DNA of 64,000 nucleotides from Ensifer adhaerens. Lineage in GTDB: Bacteria; Pseudomonadota; Alphaproteobacteria; Rhizobiales; Rhizobiaceae. The stretch's first letter is position 1; every line of letters begins with the position of its first letter. The notes beneath the pieces were generated by a model. That model was given only the letters and a program-made list of their open reading frames with translations. It made no database searches and was not told the DNA's origin. The position numbers were made by a program, and so were the translations under genes. The stretch lies in assembly GCF_020035535.1 (NCBI RefSeq), contig NZ_CP083350.1, forward strand, positions 1,746,501-1,810,500, given 5' to 3'. Below, piece by piece: positions 17,263 through 26,745 of the stretch.

Positions 17263-17478
17263 ATGACCTCTCTGATCCGGATAATCCATCGCTGGACGTC
17301 CCTGCTATTCTCCTTGGCCGTTGCCGGGATCTTTATCGGCATGCCCCTGGCGACGCTTCCCGAATGGGTCTACTACCTGCCCCTGCCGCCGCTGTTCGTG
17401 CTTTTGCCGACCGGCCTCTATCTCTTCGTTCTGCCCTATCTGAGCAAGCCGCAAGGCAGGGTTCAGGCGGCCGAATAG
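17263..17478 (+). CDS. Small two-helix membrane protein (71 aa)
   Basis: The peptide starts MTSLIRIIHRWTS and contains two hydrophobic stretches (about residues 13-30 and 38-57) separated by a short Pro- and Trp-containing loop. It lies 43 bp after the SRPBCC gene on the same strand and is probably third in the ArsR operon. No named family is recognised. Confidence 0.65.
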   Translation: MTSLIRIIHRWTSLLFSLAVAGIFIGMPLATLPEWVYYLPLPPLFVLLPTGLYLFVLPYLSKPQGRVQAAE

Positions 17479-17488
17479 GGGGATGCGA

Positions 17489-17509
17489 CCCGCCAATTTA
17501 CCTGGCGGG
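17489..17509. terminator. Hairpin between convergent genes
   Basis: CCCGCCA and TGGCGGG form 7-bp arms with a 7-nt loop. The hairpin spans the stop codon of the GlxA-type gene and lies 10 bp after the small membrane protein gene, so it could serve both strands. There is no T tract. Confidence 0.4.
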
Positions 17510-18484
17510 AAGCGCCGGGCTGGCGAAGCGCTTTCGGTACTCGGCCGGCGTTACGCCGACATGGCGGGTGAAGGCGCGACGCAGCGTATCGGCATCGGCA
17601 AAGCCGCACTGGGCCGCCACCTGCTTGGGCGCCTCATGGCCCCGTTCGAGAAGGCGGCGGGCCGCATGAACCCGCGCCTCCTCAATCCAGCTTGCCGGCG
17701 TGATGCCGACCTCGCTGCGGAAAAGCCGGGAGAAGTGGCGCGGGCTGAGATCCATCCGCTTGGCGAGGTTGGCAACGCTGTGATCCTGTGCGGGATTGAC
17801 GGCGATCCAGCGCTGAAGTTCCTGGAGCGCCGAGCGGCCGGCCGGTGCCGCTCCCCCCTTGCGGCTGAACTGCAGCTGCCCTCCGGGCCGCTTGAAGAAC
17901 ATCACGAGCTGGCTCGCCACCCGTTTGGCGACTTCATGCCCGAGGTCCTCCTCGACCAGGGCCAGCGCCAGGTCCAGCCCGGTCGTCACCCCGGCGGCCG
18001 TGCGCACTGGCCCGTCACACACATGGATCGAATCTTCCTCGACGGTCACTTCGGGGAACCGCCGCGCGAGCGCTTCGGCCACCGCCCAATGCGTCGTCAC
18101 GCGCCGCCCCGCCAGCAGTCCCGCCGCGGCAAGGAAGAAGGCGCCGCTGCAGACCGAGCCATAGCGGCGGACCGTTGGCGCGCGCTGCCGCAGCCAATCC
18201 AGAACCACACCATCCGCCGGTAGCTCCGTCGCATTCGGGCATCCGGCAACAAGCAGCGTGTCGATCGGATCGTCGAAATCGCGGCCGATAACCCAGTCCG
18301 CCATCAATCGCACGCCGGACGAACTGCGGAGCGGCCCGGGCTCTGTCGCAGCGACAAGGAGGCGATAGGCCTCGCGCCCGACCTGCGCATTCGCTTCCGC
18401 AAACACATCCAACGGACCCGAGACGTCGAGCAGTTGCACGCCGGGCAGCGCCACCATCACGATTGTTCTCGTTTTCTCCTTCAT
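17498..18484 (-). CDS. GlxA-type AraC-family regulator with DJ-1/PfpI domain
   Basis: The 328-aa protein has an N-terminal class-I glutamine-amidotransferase-like domain (about residues 8-195) with the nucleophile-elbow Cys in GSVCSGAFFLAAAGLL, then an AraC DNA-binding domain with two helix-turn-helix units (about 228-320: HSVANLAKRMDLSPRHFSRLF and QVAAQCGFADADTLRRAF). GlxA-type regulators often control quaternary amine or amino acid catabolism. It is divergent from the PhnD-like gene, with a palindrome between them. Confidence 0.9.
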   Translation of the reverse strand: MKEKTRTIVMVALPGVQLLDVSGPLDVFAEANAQVGREAYRLLVAATEPGPLRSSSGVRLMADWVIGRDFDDPIDTLLVAGCPNATELPADGVVLDWLRQRAPTVRRYGSVCSGAFFLAAAGLLAGRRVTTHWAVAEALARRFPEVTVEEDSIHVCDGPVRTAAGVTTGLDLALALVEEDLGHEVAKRVASQLVMFFKRPGGQLQFSRKGGAAPAGRSALQELQRWIAVNPAQDHSVANLAKRMDLSPRHFSRLFRSEVGITPASWIEEARVHAARRLLERGHEAPKQVAAQCGFADADTLRRAFTRHVGVTPAEYRKRFASPALPAR

Positions 18485-18618
18485 GCGCGTCCGCCTCGAT
18501 CTGGATGTGGCCGCATTTGACGTGTTGCGTCGATTGCAGACAATCTAGGCGATTTCTATGCTGCTGGCGAGCTGGAGCGGCCATTACGGTTCGCGTAGAT
18601 TTCGATTGCGAATTAAGT

Positions 18619-18633
18619 CTATGCAATGCATAG
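18619..18633. promoter_or_regulatory. 15-bp perfect palindrome in divergent region
   Basis: CTATGCA-A-TGCATAG is perfectly symmetric. It lies 40 bp before the PhnD-like start and 135 bp from the GlxA-type start. It may be an operator; the binder is unknown. Confidence 0.4.
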
Positions 18634-18672
18634 GTTTTCGATCGCCTTCACGAGGTCGCTCCGAGGTCGCCC

Positions 18673-19479
18673 ATGCCCATCGCAAGCCTTGCCATGTATG
18701 TCAGCCCGGCGCCGCTGAAGGACGCGACGCGGTTGTTCTGGGAGACGCTGGCGGATCGCCTCCGTGCCGTTGGGCTTGATGCGCCTGCGGCCTTGCAGGA
18801 GGACATGCGCTACGACGAGCCTTGGCTTCGCCCGGATCTCCTGTTTGCGCAGACCTGCGGCTATCCCTATGTCCAGCGCCTGCGCGGTCAGGTGCAACTG
18901 GTGGCGACGCCGGTCTACGGACTGCCGGGCTGCGATGGTCCGCTCAAATGCAGCTTCATCATCGTCAACGCCGGATCCTCGGCGCGTTCGATAGAGGATC
19001 TGCGCGGCGCGCGGGCGGCGATCAACGATCCCGGCAGCAATTCCGGCTACAACCTGTTTCGCGCCTTCGTGGCGCCCCATGCGGTCGACGGCCGGTTCTT
19101 CTCGTCGGTGCTGCAGACCGGCGGTCATGTGGCGAGCATTGACGCCGTGTCCAGCGGGGCCGCCGATATCGCGGCGATCGACTGCGTGACCTTTGGCAAC
19201 ACCTTGCGCTTCGACCCCGATCGCGTCGCCGGCGTGCGTATCCTGGCGGAGACAAAAAAAGGTCCGGGCTTGCCGTTCATCACCGCAGCATCGACGCCAG
19301 CGAAGGACCTGGTGTTGTTGCGCCGCGTGCTTGCGGAAACCATTGCCGACCCGGAGCTTGCCGAAATCTGCGACACGCTTTCGCTGCGCGGCATCAGCCT
19401 GCTGGCAGATAGCGACTACGAGGCTCTGGCGGCTTTCGATCGCGATGCCGCCGGTCAGGGATACCCGACGATCGCCTGA
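18673..19479 (+). CDS. PhnD/SBP-like ligand-binding protein lacking a signal peptide
   Basis: The 268-aa protein resembles phosphonate-type (PhnD) binding proteins: LLFAQTCGYPYV, a central VYGLPGCDGP, AINDPGSNSGYNLFR and a GHVASIDAVSSGAADIAAID segment. It starts directly with MPIASLAMYVSP, the first beta-strand of the fold, so no export signal exists and a cytoplasmic location is expected. No ABC permease or ATPase adjoins it. It may be a sensor or an enzyme-like relative rather than a transporter component. Confidence 0.78.
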   Translation: MPIASLAMYVSPAPLKDATRLFWETLADRLRAVGLDAPAALQEDMRYDEPWLRPDLLFAQTCGYPYVQRLRGQVQLVATPVYGLPGCDGPLKCSFIIVNAGSSARSIEDLRGARAAINDPGSNSGYNLFRAFVAPHAVDGRFFSSVLQTGGHVASIDAVSSGAADIAAIDCVTFGNTLRFDPDRVAGVRILAETKKGPGLPFITAASTPAKDLVLLRRVLAETIADPELAEICDTLSLRGISLLADSDYEALAAFDRDAAGQGYPTIA

Positions 19480-19700
19480 CGGTTCGGCGGCGACGCTTCG
19501 TGATGGCCGTCGCGAACATCAGGCTCACGGCGATTTTGTAGAACACAAATTACATAGAATAAATATTTTAAGGGCGTGCCGTTTCGCACGACCACTATTC
19601 CCATTTGCGTGTCTTCGCCGCAAAGTCATGCGGCGCGCTCGCCTTGGCCGGCTTTTTATATTGGCGATTGAAATCTATCGCTTTTCCGGCCGGAGACCTT

Positions 19701-20627
19701 ATGTCGACTGACGCACTGCCCCCGCAATCGAGCCTGTCTGCAATCGCCCGCATCGAATGGCAGACCGTCGCCCTGGCCGTGGCCATCTATGGCGGTTTTC
19801 TCGCTCTGACCTGGTTCTGGCAGTCACTTCCCGTCGCGGTGGTGATCGGCTTGGGCGGTTGGCTGATTGCCTGGCACGGGTCGCTACAGCATGAGGTCAT
19901 TCACGGCCATCCGACGCGCGACCAACGCATCAACGATGCGATCGGATCGGTGCCGCTCTCCCTCTGGCTGCCCTACGGGATCTATCGGGAAGGCCACCTC
20001 GTCCATCACCGCGACGAACACCTGACGGATCCGATCGAGGATCCGGAGTCCTCCTATTTTACCCGAGCCGCCTGGGAAGGCATGGGCAAGGTGGGACGAA
20101 AGCTTGCCGAGTGGAACACGACCCTGCTCGGCCGGCTGACACTCGGACCATTGGTCATGATCCTGAGTTTCCTCGCGCAGGAGCTGGCGCAGATAGTGCA
20201 GGGCGACAGGGAGCGGACAAGGATCTGGCTCGCGCATGCGGCAGGCGTCGCCGTCGTGCTCATCTGGGTCCTCGTGGTCTGCGGCATGCCGCTCTGGCTC
20301 TATCTCTTCGGCTTCGTCTATGTCGGTGCGGCGCTGACGAGGCTTCGCTCCTATGCGGAGCACCGTTACGCCGGCCATCACGACGAGCGGACGGCGATCG
20401 TCGAAGGCACGCCGCTCTTCGGTCTCCTGTTTCTCTACAACAATCTGCATGTGCTGCATCACCAGCGGCCGGGTGTTCCCTGGTATCAGATCCCGGCGCT
20501 CTATCGCCGGCACAGAGGCGCACTTCTGATGATCAACGGCGGCCTCGTCTATCGCGGCTATCTCGATGTTGCACGCCGGTTTCTCCTGAAGCCGCACGAC
20601 GATCCACGTCATCCGCAGCATCCTTGA
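19701..20627 (+). CDS. Membrane fatty acid desaturase family protein
   Basis: The 308-aa membrane protein has the His clusters of the di-iron desaturase/hydroxylase superfamily: H64-x3-H68-x-H70, H99-x2-HH and H250-x2-HH near the C-terminus, with hydrophobic segments around residues 25-60 and 180-210. The start at 19701 has GGAG 5 nt upstream; the frame extends upstream but without a ribosome site. The substrate could be a fatty acyl chain, sterol-like compound or carotenoid and cannot be told from sequence. The next gene is a convergent LysR regulator. Confidence 0.85.
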   Translation: MSTDALPPQSSLSAIARIEWQTVALAVAIYGGFLALTWFWQSLPVAVVIGLGGWLIAWHGSLQHEVIHGHPTRDQRINDAIGSVPLSLWLPYGIYREGHLVHHRDEHLTDPIEDPESSYFTRAAWEGMGKVGRKLAEWNTTLLGRLTLGPLVMILSFLAQELAQIVQGDRERTRIWLAHAAGVAVVLIWVLVVCGMPLWLYLFGFVYVGAALTRLRSYAEHRYAGHHDERTAIVEGTPLFGLLFLYNNLHVLHHQRPGVPWYQIPALYRRHRGALLMINGGLVYRGYLDVARRFLLKPHDDPRHPQHP

Positions 20628-20663
20628 GCGCATGCCGCCAACGGCGAAGGCCGGTGTGAAGCG

Positions 20664-21593
20664 CTAGGCAGTTCGCCCATACCGTGCTCGGTGATGGGCG
20701 ACGAAGGCGCGCACGGCTGCCGAGCCTTCGACCTTGCGATAGGCGACCGCGAGATCCGACGTGACCCGGTTTCGCGCCAGTGAAACATAACGCACGCCGG
20801 GAAGCTGCAGGCATTGCAGCGACTGCGGCACGAGCGCGCTGCCGAGCCCGACGGCGACCATGCTCATGATGGTGGTGAAATCCCGGCCCGTCGCGCTGAT
20901 CTTCGGGGTAAGGCCGGCGTCCTTGCAGGCGTCGAGCGTGTTTAAGTGGAAGCCGACATCGGCAGGTTGGCGCGGGGTTATGAAGGTGTGGTCGGAGAGG
21001 GCCGCGAGCTCGATGGCATGCTGGGCGGCCAGCGGATGGGCCGTCGGCAGCGCCACCACGAGCGGCTCGCGCAGAACCGTGGTCGTCATCAGGCCGGCCG
21101 GGATCGGCGCCGGCGGGCGAATGTAGCCGAAGTCGAGCTCGCCTTCCGCGATCATCGTCAGCTGCTGGCGCATTTCGATCTCGACAAGTTGAAGTTCGAT
21201 GTCGGGAAACTCCTGACGGAAAGAGGTGAGTGATTCCGTCAACACGCCGGAATAGGCGGCCGAGGCGACATAGCCGATCGATATCTTGCCGGTCTGGCCG
21301 CGGCCGACCCGCTGCAGCTCCGACAAGGCGAGGTCGGCCTGCGCGACGATCTTTCGGGCTTCGTCAAACAGCAATTGTCCGGAGAGCGTCAGCTGTACCG
21401 AACGCTTCGCCCTATTCAGCAGCGGGATGCCGACCAGGCTTTCCAGATTGAGAATCTGCTGGCTGAGGCCGGGTTGGGCAATCCCGAGCCGGGCGGCGGC
21501 GCGCTCGAAATTTTTCTCCTCCACCAGGGCGATAAAATAACGCAGGTGCCGAAGCTCGAAGGTTGCGGCGCGCGGCGACTTTGGAGCCGACAT
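20664..21593 (-). CDS. LysR-family regulator
   Basis: The 309-aa protein has an N-terminal winged helix-turn-helix (LRYFIALVEEKNFERAAARLGIAQPGLSQQI) and a periplasmic-binding-like effector domain. It is divergent from the TonB-dependent receptor gene at 21769 and may control the iron-uptake operon. The effector is unknown. Confidence 0.9.
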   Translation of the reverse strand: MSAPKSPRAATFELRHLRYFIALVEEKNFERAAARLGIAQPGLSQQILNLESLVGIPLLNRAKRSVQLTLSGQLLFDEARKIVAQADLALSELQRVGRGQTGKISIGYVASAAYSGVLTESLTSFRQEFPDIELQLVEIEMRQQLTMIAEGELDFGYIRPPAPIPAGLMTTTVLREPLVVALPTAHPLAAQHAIELAALSDHTFITPRQPADVGFHLNTLDACKDAGLTPKISATGRDFTTIMSMVAVGLGSALVPQSLQCLQLPGVRYVSLARNRVTSDLAVAYRKVEGSAAVRAFVAHHRARYGRTA

Positions 21594-21768
21594 GAGGCCT
21601 CGTGGTGTAATAACTGAAAGCGATACTGCCGCCTCATATCATAATCAATAGTTCTGAAAAATCCGGTGCCGACTTATTGGAATGCGGGAAATTTTGCATT
21701 GAGAAAGATGATAAAATTACTCCAGATTGAGCGCGCTACACGGGGCGCGTAGAGGCTTTCGTCGTCAC

Positions 21769-23883
21769 ATGTCACGCATTCATTGGTTGCTGCTCACGTC
21801 CGTCGCTTTGGTGGGATATGCCGGACAGGCCGCCATGGCGCAGCAGCAAAGCGAGACCAAGCTCGAGGCGATCGTCGCCAAGGGCGACAGGGATGCCGGC
21901 GGTCCCGTCGAGGGCTATGTGGCGAAGTCGAGCCGGACCGCTTCGAAGACCGGCACGCCGCTCATCGAGACGCAGCAATCGGTGTCCGTCATCACCCATG
22001 ACCAGATCGAGGCGCAGGGTGCCCAGACGGTGGGGCAGGCGTTGAACTATACGCCCGGCGTACTGGCGCAGCCCTTCGGTACGGATCCGCGCTTCGACAC
22101 GCCGATCATCCGAGGTTTCGATGGCCGGCAGGTCCAGTTTCTGAACGGTCTGAGGATGATGCGCACCGCCGGCGCACCGGCAGTCGAAATATACGGGCTC
22201 GAAAACATCGACGTTCTGCGCGGGCCCGCCTCGGTCATGTACGGTCAGGGCAATCCGGGCGGCATCATCAACATGATCAGCAAAAAGCCGGTCTTCGAGA
22301 CCGTTGGCGAAGTCGGCGTGCAGGGTGGCAGCTACGAGACCTTTGGTGGCTTCTTTGATTTCGGCGGCACGCTGGCTGAAGATTCGGATTTCGCATACCG
22401 GCTGACCGGTGTTGGCAAAAATGCCGCTGCCCAGGTCGATGAACTGGACAACGACCGCTATTTCATCGCACCGGCACTGACATGGCAGCCGGACGAGGAT
22501 ACCAAGCTGACGATCCTTGCGAGCGTCCAGCACGACAATCCCGGCACGCCCTCGGGCCTGCCGCCGCAATACACTCTGAACGCAACCGACTTTCGCCTGC
22601 CGCGCGACTTCTATGTCGGCGACGAATCCTTCGACCGTTCCAGCCGCACGCTGACAAACCTCGGATACGAACTCGAGCATCGCCTGAGCGAAAGCTGGAT
22701 CTTCCGGCAGAACTTCCGCTACACCGATTTCGACTGGGACTACCAGTCGCTCGGCATGTCGACGCTTGGTCTTGCGGCTGACGGCCGCACGCTGCGGCGA
22801 AACGCGACCTTCCAGGACGAAGCGCTCAACACAGTCAACGTCGACAACAATCTGCAGGGCGAATTCTCGACCGGCGAAGTCGACCATACGTTGCTTGTCG
22901 GCCTCGACTATCGCTACTTCGACAACAATGTGCGGACCCGCTTCTTCCAGGCGACGCCCATCGACGTGCGCTCGCCAAGCTATGGCGGGCCGATCCGGCT
23001 GATCGCGCCGACGCTCGATACGACTGTCGACAGCGAACTTTCGCAGCTTGGCCTCTACGTGCAGGACGAGCTGGCGCTCGGAGGCTGGCGCGCAACGTTG
23101 GGTCTCAGGCAGGATTGGACCAGCAGTTCAGGAACGTCGCTCAATGGGCTGACACGGGTTTCCCGTCCGCTCGACCAGGACGATCACGAGCTGACCGGCA
23201 GGGCCGGCCTCAGCTACGTCTTCGACAACGGTGTTGTGCCCTATGTCAGCTATTCGACGTCCTTCGAGCCGGTGATCGGGGCCGGGCCGGATGGCACGCC
23301 CTTCGAACCGACCTCGGGCGAGCAGGTCGAGCTTGGCGTGAAATATGAGCCGACGGACTGGAACGGCTTCTTCACGGCAGCCGTCTACGACCTGAAGCAG
23401 AAGAACGTGCTGCGCACCATTGCCGGCATTTCCTCGCAGATCGGCGAGGTCAATGTCCGCGGTCTGGAGCTCGAAGGCGTGGCCAGCATAACGCAAGGGC
23501 TCGATCTGCGTGCGGCCTATACCTACACGGATGCCCGGATCGCCGTCGGCGCTGACGATGGCAACCGCGTCGAAAACGTACCCGAGCATATGGCAAGCCT
23601 CTGGGCAAACTACATCTTCCAGGAAGACACGGCGCTTCAAGGTCTCGGCGTCGGGGCAGGCGTGCGCTATGTCGGCCAGCGCTACGGCAACAGCGCCAAC
23701 ACCTTCAACCTGGATTCGGTCGTGCTCGCCGATTTCGCGCTCTCCTATCAGAAGAATGGTTACAAGGCCTCGCTCAACGTTCAAAATCTGTTCGACAAGG
23801 ACTATGTCGCAAGCTGCAGCTCCTTCGGCTGCTACTACGGCGACGGCCGCACATTCACGGGGAAGCTGACCTATAGCTGGTAG
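21769..23883 (+). CDS. TonB-dependent siderophore receptor, FhuA/FoxA-like
   Basis: The 704-aa outer membrane receptor has a Sec signal peptide (MSRIHWLLL...AAMA, about 24 residues), then the siderophore-receptor plug with TGTPLIETQQSVSVIT, VMYGQGNPGGIINM and a barrel of about 22 strands ending in YSW. It imports a ferric siderophore with TonB energy. The start at 21769 is chosen for the signal peptide, although no strong ribosome site precedes it; an upstream TTG at 21727 is less likely. It is first of five genes for hydroxamate-type siderophore uptake. Confidence 0.9.
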   Translation: MSRIHWLLLTSVALVGYAGQAAMAQQQSETKLEAIVAKGDRDAGGPVEGYVAKSSRTASKTGTPLIETQQSVSVITHDQIEAQGAQTVGQALNYTPGVLAQPFGTDPRFDTPIIRGFDGRQVQFLNGLRMMRTAGAPAVEIYGLENIDVLRGPASVMYGQGNPGGIINMISKKPVFETVGEVGVQGGSYETFGGFFDFGGTLAEDSDFAYRLTGVGKNAAAQVDELDNDRYFIAPALTWQPDEDTKLTILASVQHDNPGTPSGLPPQYTLNATDFRLPRDFYVGDESFDRSSRTLTNLGYELEHRLSESWIFRQNFRYTDFDWDYQSLGMSTLGLAADGRTLRRNATFQDEALNTVNVDNNLQGEFSTGEVDHTLLVGLDYRYFDNNVRTRFFQATPIDVRSPSYGGPIRLIAPTLDTTVDSELSQLGLYVQDELALGGWRATLGLRQDWTSSSGTSLNGLTRVSRPLDQDDHELTGRAGLSYVFDNGVVPYVSYSTSFEPVIGAGPDGTPFEPTSGEQVELGVKYEPTDWNGFFTAAVYDLKQKNVLRTIAGISSQIGEVNVRGLELEGVASITQGLDLRAAYTYTDARIAVGADDGNRVENVPEHMASLWANYIFQEDTALQGLGVGAGVRYVGQRYGNSANTFNLDSVVLADFALSYQKNGYKASLNVQNLFDKDYVASCSSFGCYYGDGRTFTGKLTYSW

Positions 23884-23887
23884 CGAA

Positions 23888-24784
23888 TTGAGAGAGCGGG
23901 CATTGGGTCCTTTCGTCAGCCGCCGCGAACTGCTTCTCGGCGCGGCGCTGTTGCTTGCCGCGCCGGATGTCCGGGCCGGCATGCCCTTGCGCATTGCCGC
24001 GATCGACTGGGCGATGCTGGAGACGCTCTGCGCGCTCGGCCTCACGCCGGTTGCCGCGACGGAACTCATCCAGTTTCGAAGCGGCGCGGTGGAGCCGGCG
24101 TTACCGAACGATGTCGTCGATCTCGGATTGCGCGGCTCGCCTAATTTCGAACTGCTTCACCTTCTGCGGCCTGACCTTATTCTGATTTCGCCGTTCTATG
24201 TGCGTCATGAGGCAGCACTCGGCCGGATCGCGCCGCTCTTCTCACTGTCGTTCTATGTTCGCGGCGAGCCGCCCTTTGAGAAGGCACTGGCGGCGGTCAA
24301 GGCGCTCGGCGAACGGCTCGAAAGCTCGGAAAGGGCCGAAGCGCTGCTTAAGGAGATTGCCGGAGAAATCGAAGGTTTCAGGCAGACGATGGCTCCCTTC
24401 GCGGGCAGATCCACCTACGTCGTCAACATCGGCGATGCACGGCATGTGCGCGTCTTTGGTTTCGACAGCATGTTCGGCGACATGCTTGCCCGGCTGGGTC
24501 TGCCGAATGCCTGGACGGATCGCTCGCGTTTTACTTTCGCGGCGCCCGTGCCGATCGAAAACCTGGCTGCCGATCCCGATGCGCGCATCGTCATCGTCTC
24601 CGAGGTGCCGGTGGAGGCGCGCAGCGGCCTTCGAAACAGCATCATCTGGAATTCGCTGAAGCCGGTTCGCCAGGGGCGTGTCATCCAGCTCGCCAATGTC
24701 AATCCCTATGGCGGCGTCACCGCAGGCCTGCGGTTTGCGCGCCTTTTCGCCGAGGCGATGCAGGCGGGGGATCCGCGCGGATGA
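23888..24784 (+). CDS. Iron-siderophore periplasmic binding protein, FhuD-like
   Basis: The protein of about 298 aa has a twin-arginine-like signal (SRRELLLGAALLLAAP, residues 11-26), then the helical-backbone binding fold with DLGLRGSPNFELL and LRPDLILIS. It carries ferric siderophore from the receptor to the FhuB permease. No ATG is available at the N-terminus: the start must be TTG at 23888, or TTG at 23903, which has a better upstream GAGCGGG. It overlaps the permease gene by 4 bp. Confidence 0.87.
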   Translation: MRERALGPFVSRRELLLGAALLLAAPDVRAGMPLRIAAIDWAMLETLCALGLTPVAATELIQFRSGAVEPALPNDVVDLGLRGSPNFELLHLLRPDLILISPFYVRHEAALGRIAPLFSLSFYVRGEPPFEKALAAVKALGERLESSERAEALLKEIAGEIEGFRQTMAPFAGRSTYVVNIGDARHVRVFGFDSMFGDMLARLGLPNAWTDRSRFTFAAPVPIENLAADPDARIVIVSEVPVEARSGLRNSIIWNSLKPVRQGRVIQLANVNPYGGVTAGLRFARLFAEAMQAGDPRG

Positions 24785-26745
24785 CGATGCGGGCATGGTC
24801 TTTCCTATCGGCCAGCCTGCTGGTCGGCCTCGCCCTCTTCGCGCTGGCCGCGTCGAGCCAGGTCCCGGTCTCGCAATGGGGCGATCTCTTTGCTTCTCCT
24901 GCAGACCTCAGCCTCGACAAGATCATCCTCGCCTATAGCCTATTCCCAAGGGCGGCGGTCGCGCTGGTCGCGGGCGCAGCGCTCGGTCTTTCCGGCGCGC
25001 TTCTCCAGCAATTGCTGCGCAACCCGCTCGCTGATCCATCGACCCTTGGCATCTCGGCGGGCGCCCAGCTCGCGATCGTCGCGGCGACGCTTTATGTCCC
25101 CGAGATCGTCGATGGTCACCGAACCCTGGTTGCGCTCGCCGGTGCCGCCGGCGCAGCGGCGGTTGTCTTCGCGCTCGGCTGGCGTCGGGCTTTCGAGCCG
25201 GTGACGATGGTGGTCTCCGGTCTTCTCGTGGGCGTGACGGCGGCTGCGCTCTCGGCGGCGATGACGCTCGCGCGCGGCGAATATCTCATGTCGCTCGTGA
25301 CCTGGAACGGTGGGTCGCTCAGCCAGCAGGACTGGTCCGTGTTCCAGGGCCTTGCGCTGGAGTTCGCGCTTCTCGGCGTGCTCGCCAGCATGCTGATCCG
25401 CCCACTGCTGGTTCTCGGTCTCGGGGATACCAGTGCGCGCAGCCTGGGGGTCAACCTCGGCGGTATCCGCTTTGCGATTGCTGCAATCGCTACGGCGCTG
25501 GCCGGCTTCGTCGCTGCTGCGGTAGGGCTCGTTAGCTTTGTCGGCCTCGCCGCCCCGGCCTTCGTGCGCGCCTGCGGAGCCCGCCGGCCTGCGGCGATTG
25601 TCGCGCTGTCGCCGCTTGCGGGTGCCTTGTTCCTCTGGCTCTGCGACGGCATCGTGCAGACCCTTGCTCGCGCCTCCAGCGAGAATTTTCCGACGGGTGC
25701 GGTCACCGCACTCGTTGGCGGCCCATTGCTTCTCTGGCTTCTGCCCAAGGTGCGCAGCATGGAAGTGCCGCATGAGGCACGGGAGAGCATTCGTCGCGCG
25801 AGGTTGATGCCGGCATTGGCTGTGGTTCTCGCCCTGGTGCCCGTCATTGTCGCGGTCGCATTCTTCGTCGGACCATCGGGACATGGCTGGAAGATCCTGA
25901 GCTGGGCCGAAACGCTCGACCTGGCACCGCTCAGATGGCCTCGGCTGATGGCATCTGCCGCCGCAGGCGGTCTGCTTGCCGTGACCGGCGCGATCCTGCA
26001 GCGCATGACCGGCAATGCCATGGCCAGCCCCGAAGTGGTCGGCGTCAGCGGCGGTGCCGGCCTCGGCTTCGCCGCAGCGCTTACCTTCGCGCCGGATGGC
26101 GGCACGGCCTCGGTCTTCATCGGCGCCGGTCTCGGTGCGCTTCTCGCCATGCTGGCGGTGCTGGTCTTCGCCAGCCGCCGGCATCTGCCGCCGGAAAAAT
26201 TGCTGCTTGCCGGTGTAGCGGTCGGTTCCTTCAGCTCGGCCGTCCTTTCGGCGCTGCTCGCGATCGGCGACCAGCGGTCGTGGCAGATTCTCTCCTGGCT
26301 CGGCGGTTCGGCATCCACGGCAACGCCGGCGACTGCAATTTTCCTCGGCATTCTCTCTCTGCTTGTCCTTGCCGTCGCGCTGATGCTGAGCCGCTGGCTG
26401 ACGATCCTGCCGTTCGGGCCGTCGATCGCGCTGTCGCTCGGCCTGTCGGTACGCTTGAGCCGCGTGCTTCTCCTGCTTCTTTCGGGTGCCGCGACCGGAG
26501 CGGCGTCCCTGCTCGTCGGCCCCTTGAGCTTTGTTGGGTTGGTCGCGCCGCATATCGTCCTGCGCGCCGGTCTCGTCACGGCGCCGCAGCACCTGGCGGG
26601 CTCCTTCCTGCTCGGCTCCATGCTGATGGCCCTTGCCGATTTCGGCGCCCGCTCCGCGACCTTCCCTTATGAATTGCCGCTCGGTCTCTTCGCCGCGCTC
26701 GTCGGCGCGCCCTACCTCATCTGGCTTCTGGGGCGGAAGAGATGA
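24781..26745 (+). CDS. fhuB: Double-length ferric-siderophore permease, FhuB-like
   Basis: The 654-aa membrane protein is a tandem fusion of two FecCD-type permease halves (about residues 1-320 and 340-654). Each half has about ten helices and its own NPLADPSTLGISAGAQ-like or GNAMASPEVVGVSGGAG motif. Double-length permeases of this kind are characteristic of FhuB. It works with the FhuD-like and FhuC-like neighbours. Confidence 0.92.
   Translation: MTMRAWSFLSASLLVGLALFALAASSQVPVSQWGDLFASPADLSLDKIILAYSLFPRAAVALVAGAALGLSGALLQQLLRNPLADPSTLGISAGAQLAIVAATLYVPEIVDGHRTLVALAGAAGAAAVVFALGWRRAFEPVTMVVSGLLVGVTAAALSAAMTLARGEYLMSLVTWNGGSLSQQDWSVFQGLALEFALLGVLASMLIRPLLVLGLGDTSARSLGVNLGGIRFAIAAIATALAGFVAAAVGLVSFVGLAAPAFVRACGARRPAAIVALSPLAGALFLWLCDGIVQTLARASSENFPTGAVTALVGGPLLLWLLPKVRSMEVPHEARESIRRARLMPALAVVLALVPVIVAVAFFVGPSGHGWKILSWAETLDLAPLRWPRLMASAAAGGLLAVTGAILQRMTGNAMASPEVVGVSGGAGLGFAAALTFAPDGGTASVFIGAGLGALLAMLAVLVFASRRHLPPEKLLLAGVAVGSFSSAVLSALLAIGDQRSWQILSWLGGSASTATPATAIFLGILSLLVLAVALMLSRWLTILPFGPSIALSLGLSVRLSRVLLLLLSGAATGAASLLVGPLSFVGLVAPHIVLRAGLVTAPQHLAGSFLLGSMLMALADFGARSATFPYELPLGLFAALVGAPYLIWLLGRKR

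Noticed and set aside
21652..21690. A possible third ECF promoter before the fhuA-like receptor (CTGAAAAATCCGG)
   Set aside because: The -35-like block is similar, but no CGTC lies at the required spacing, so the match is probably chance.
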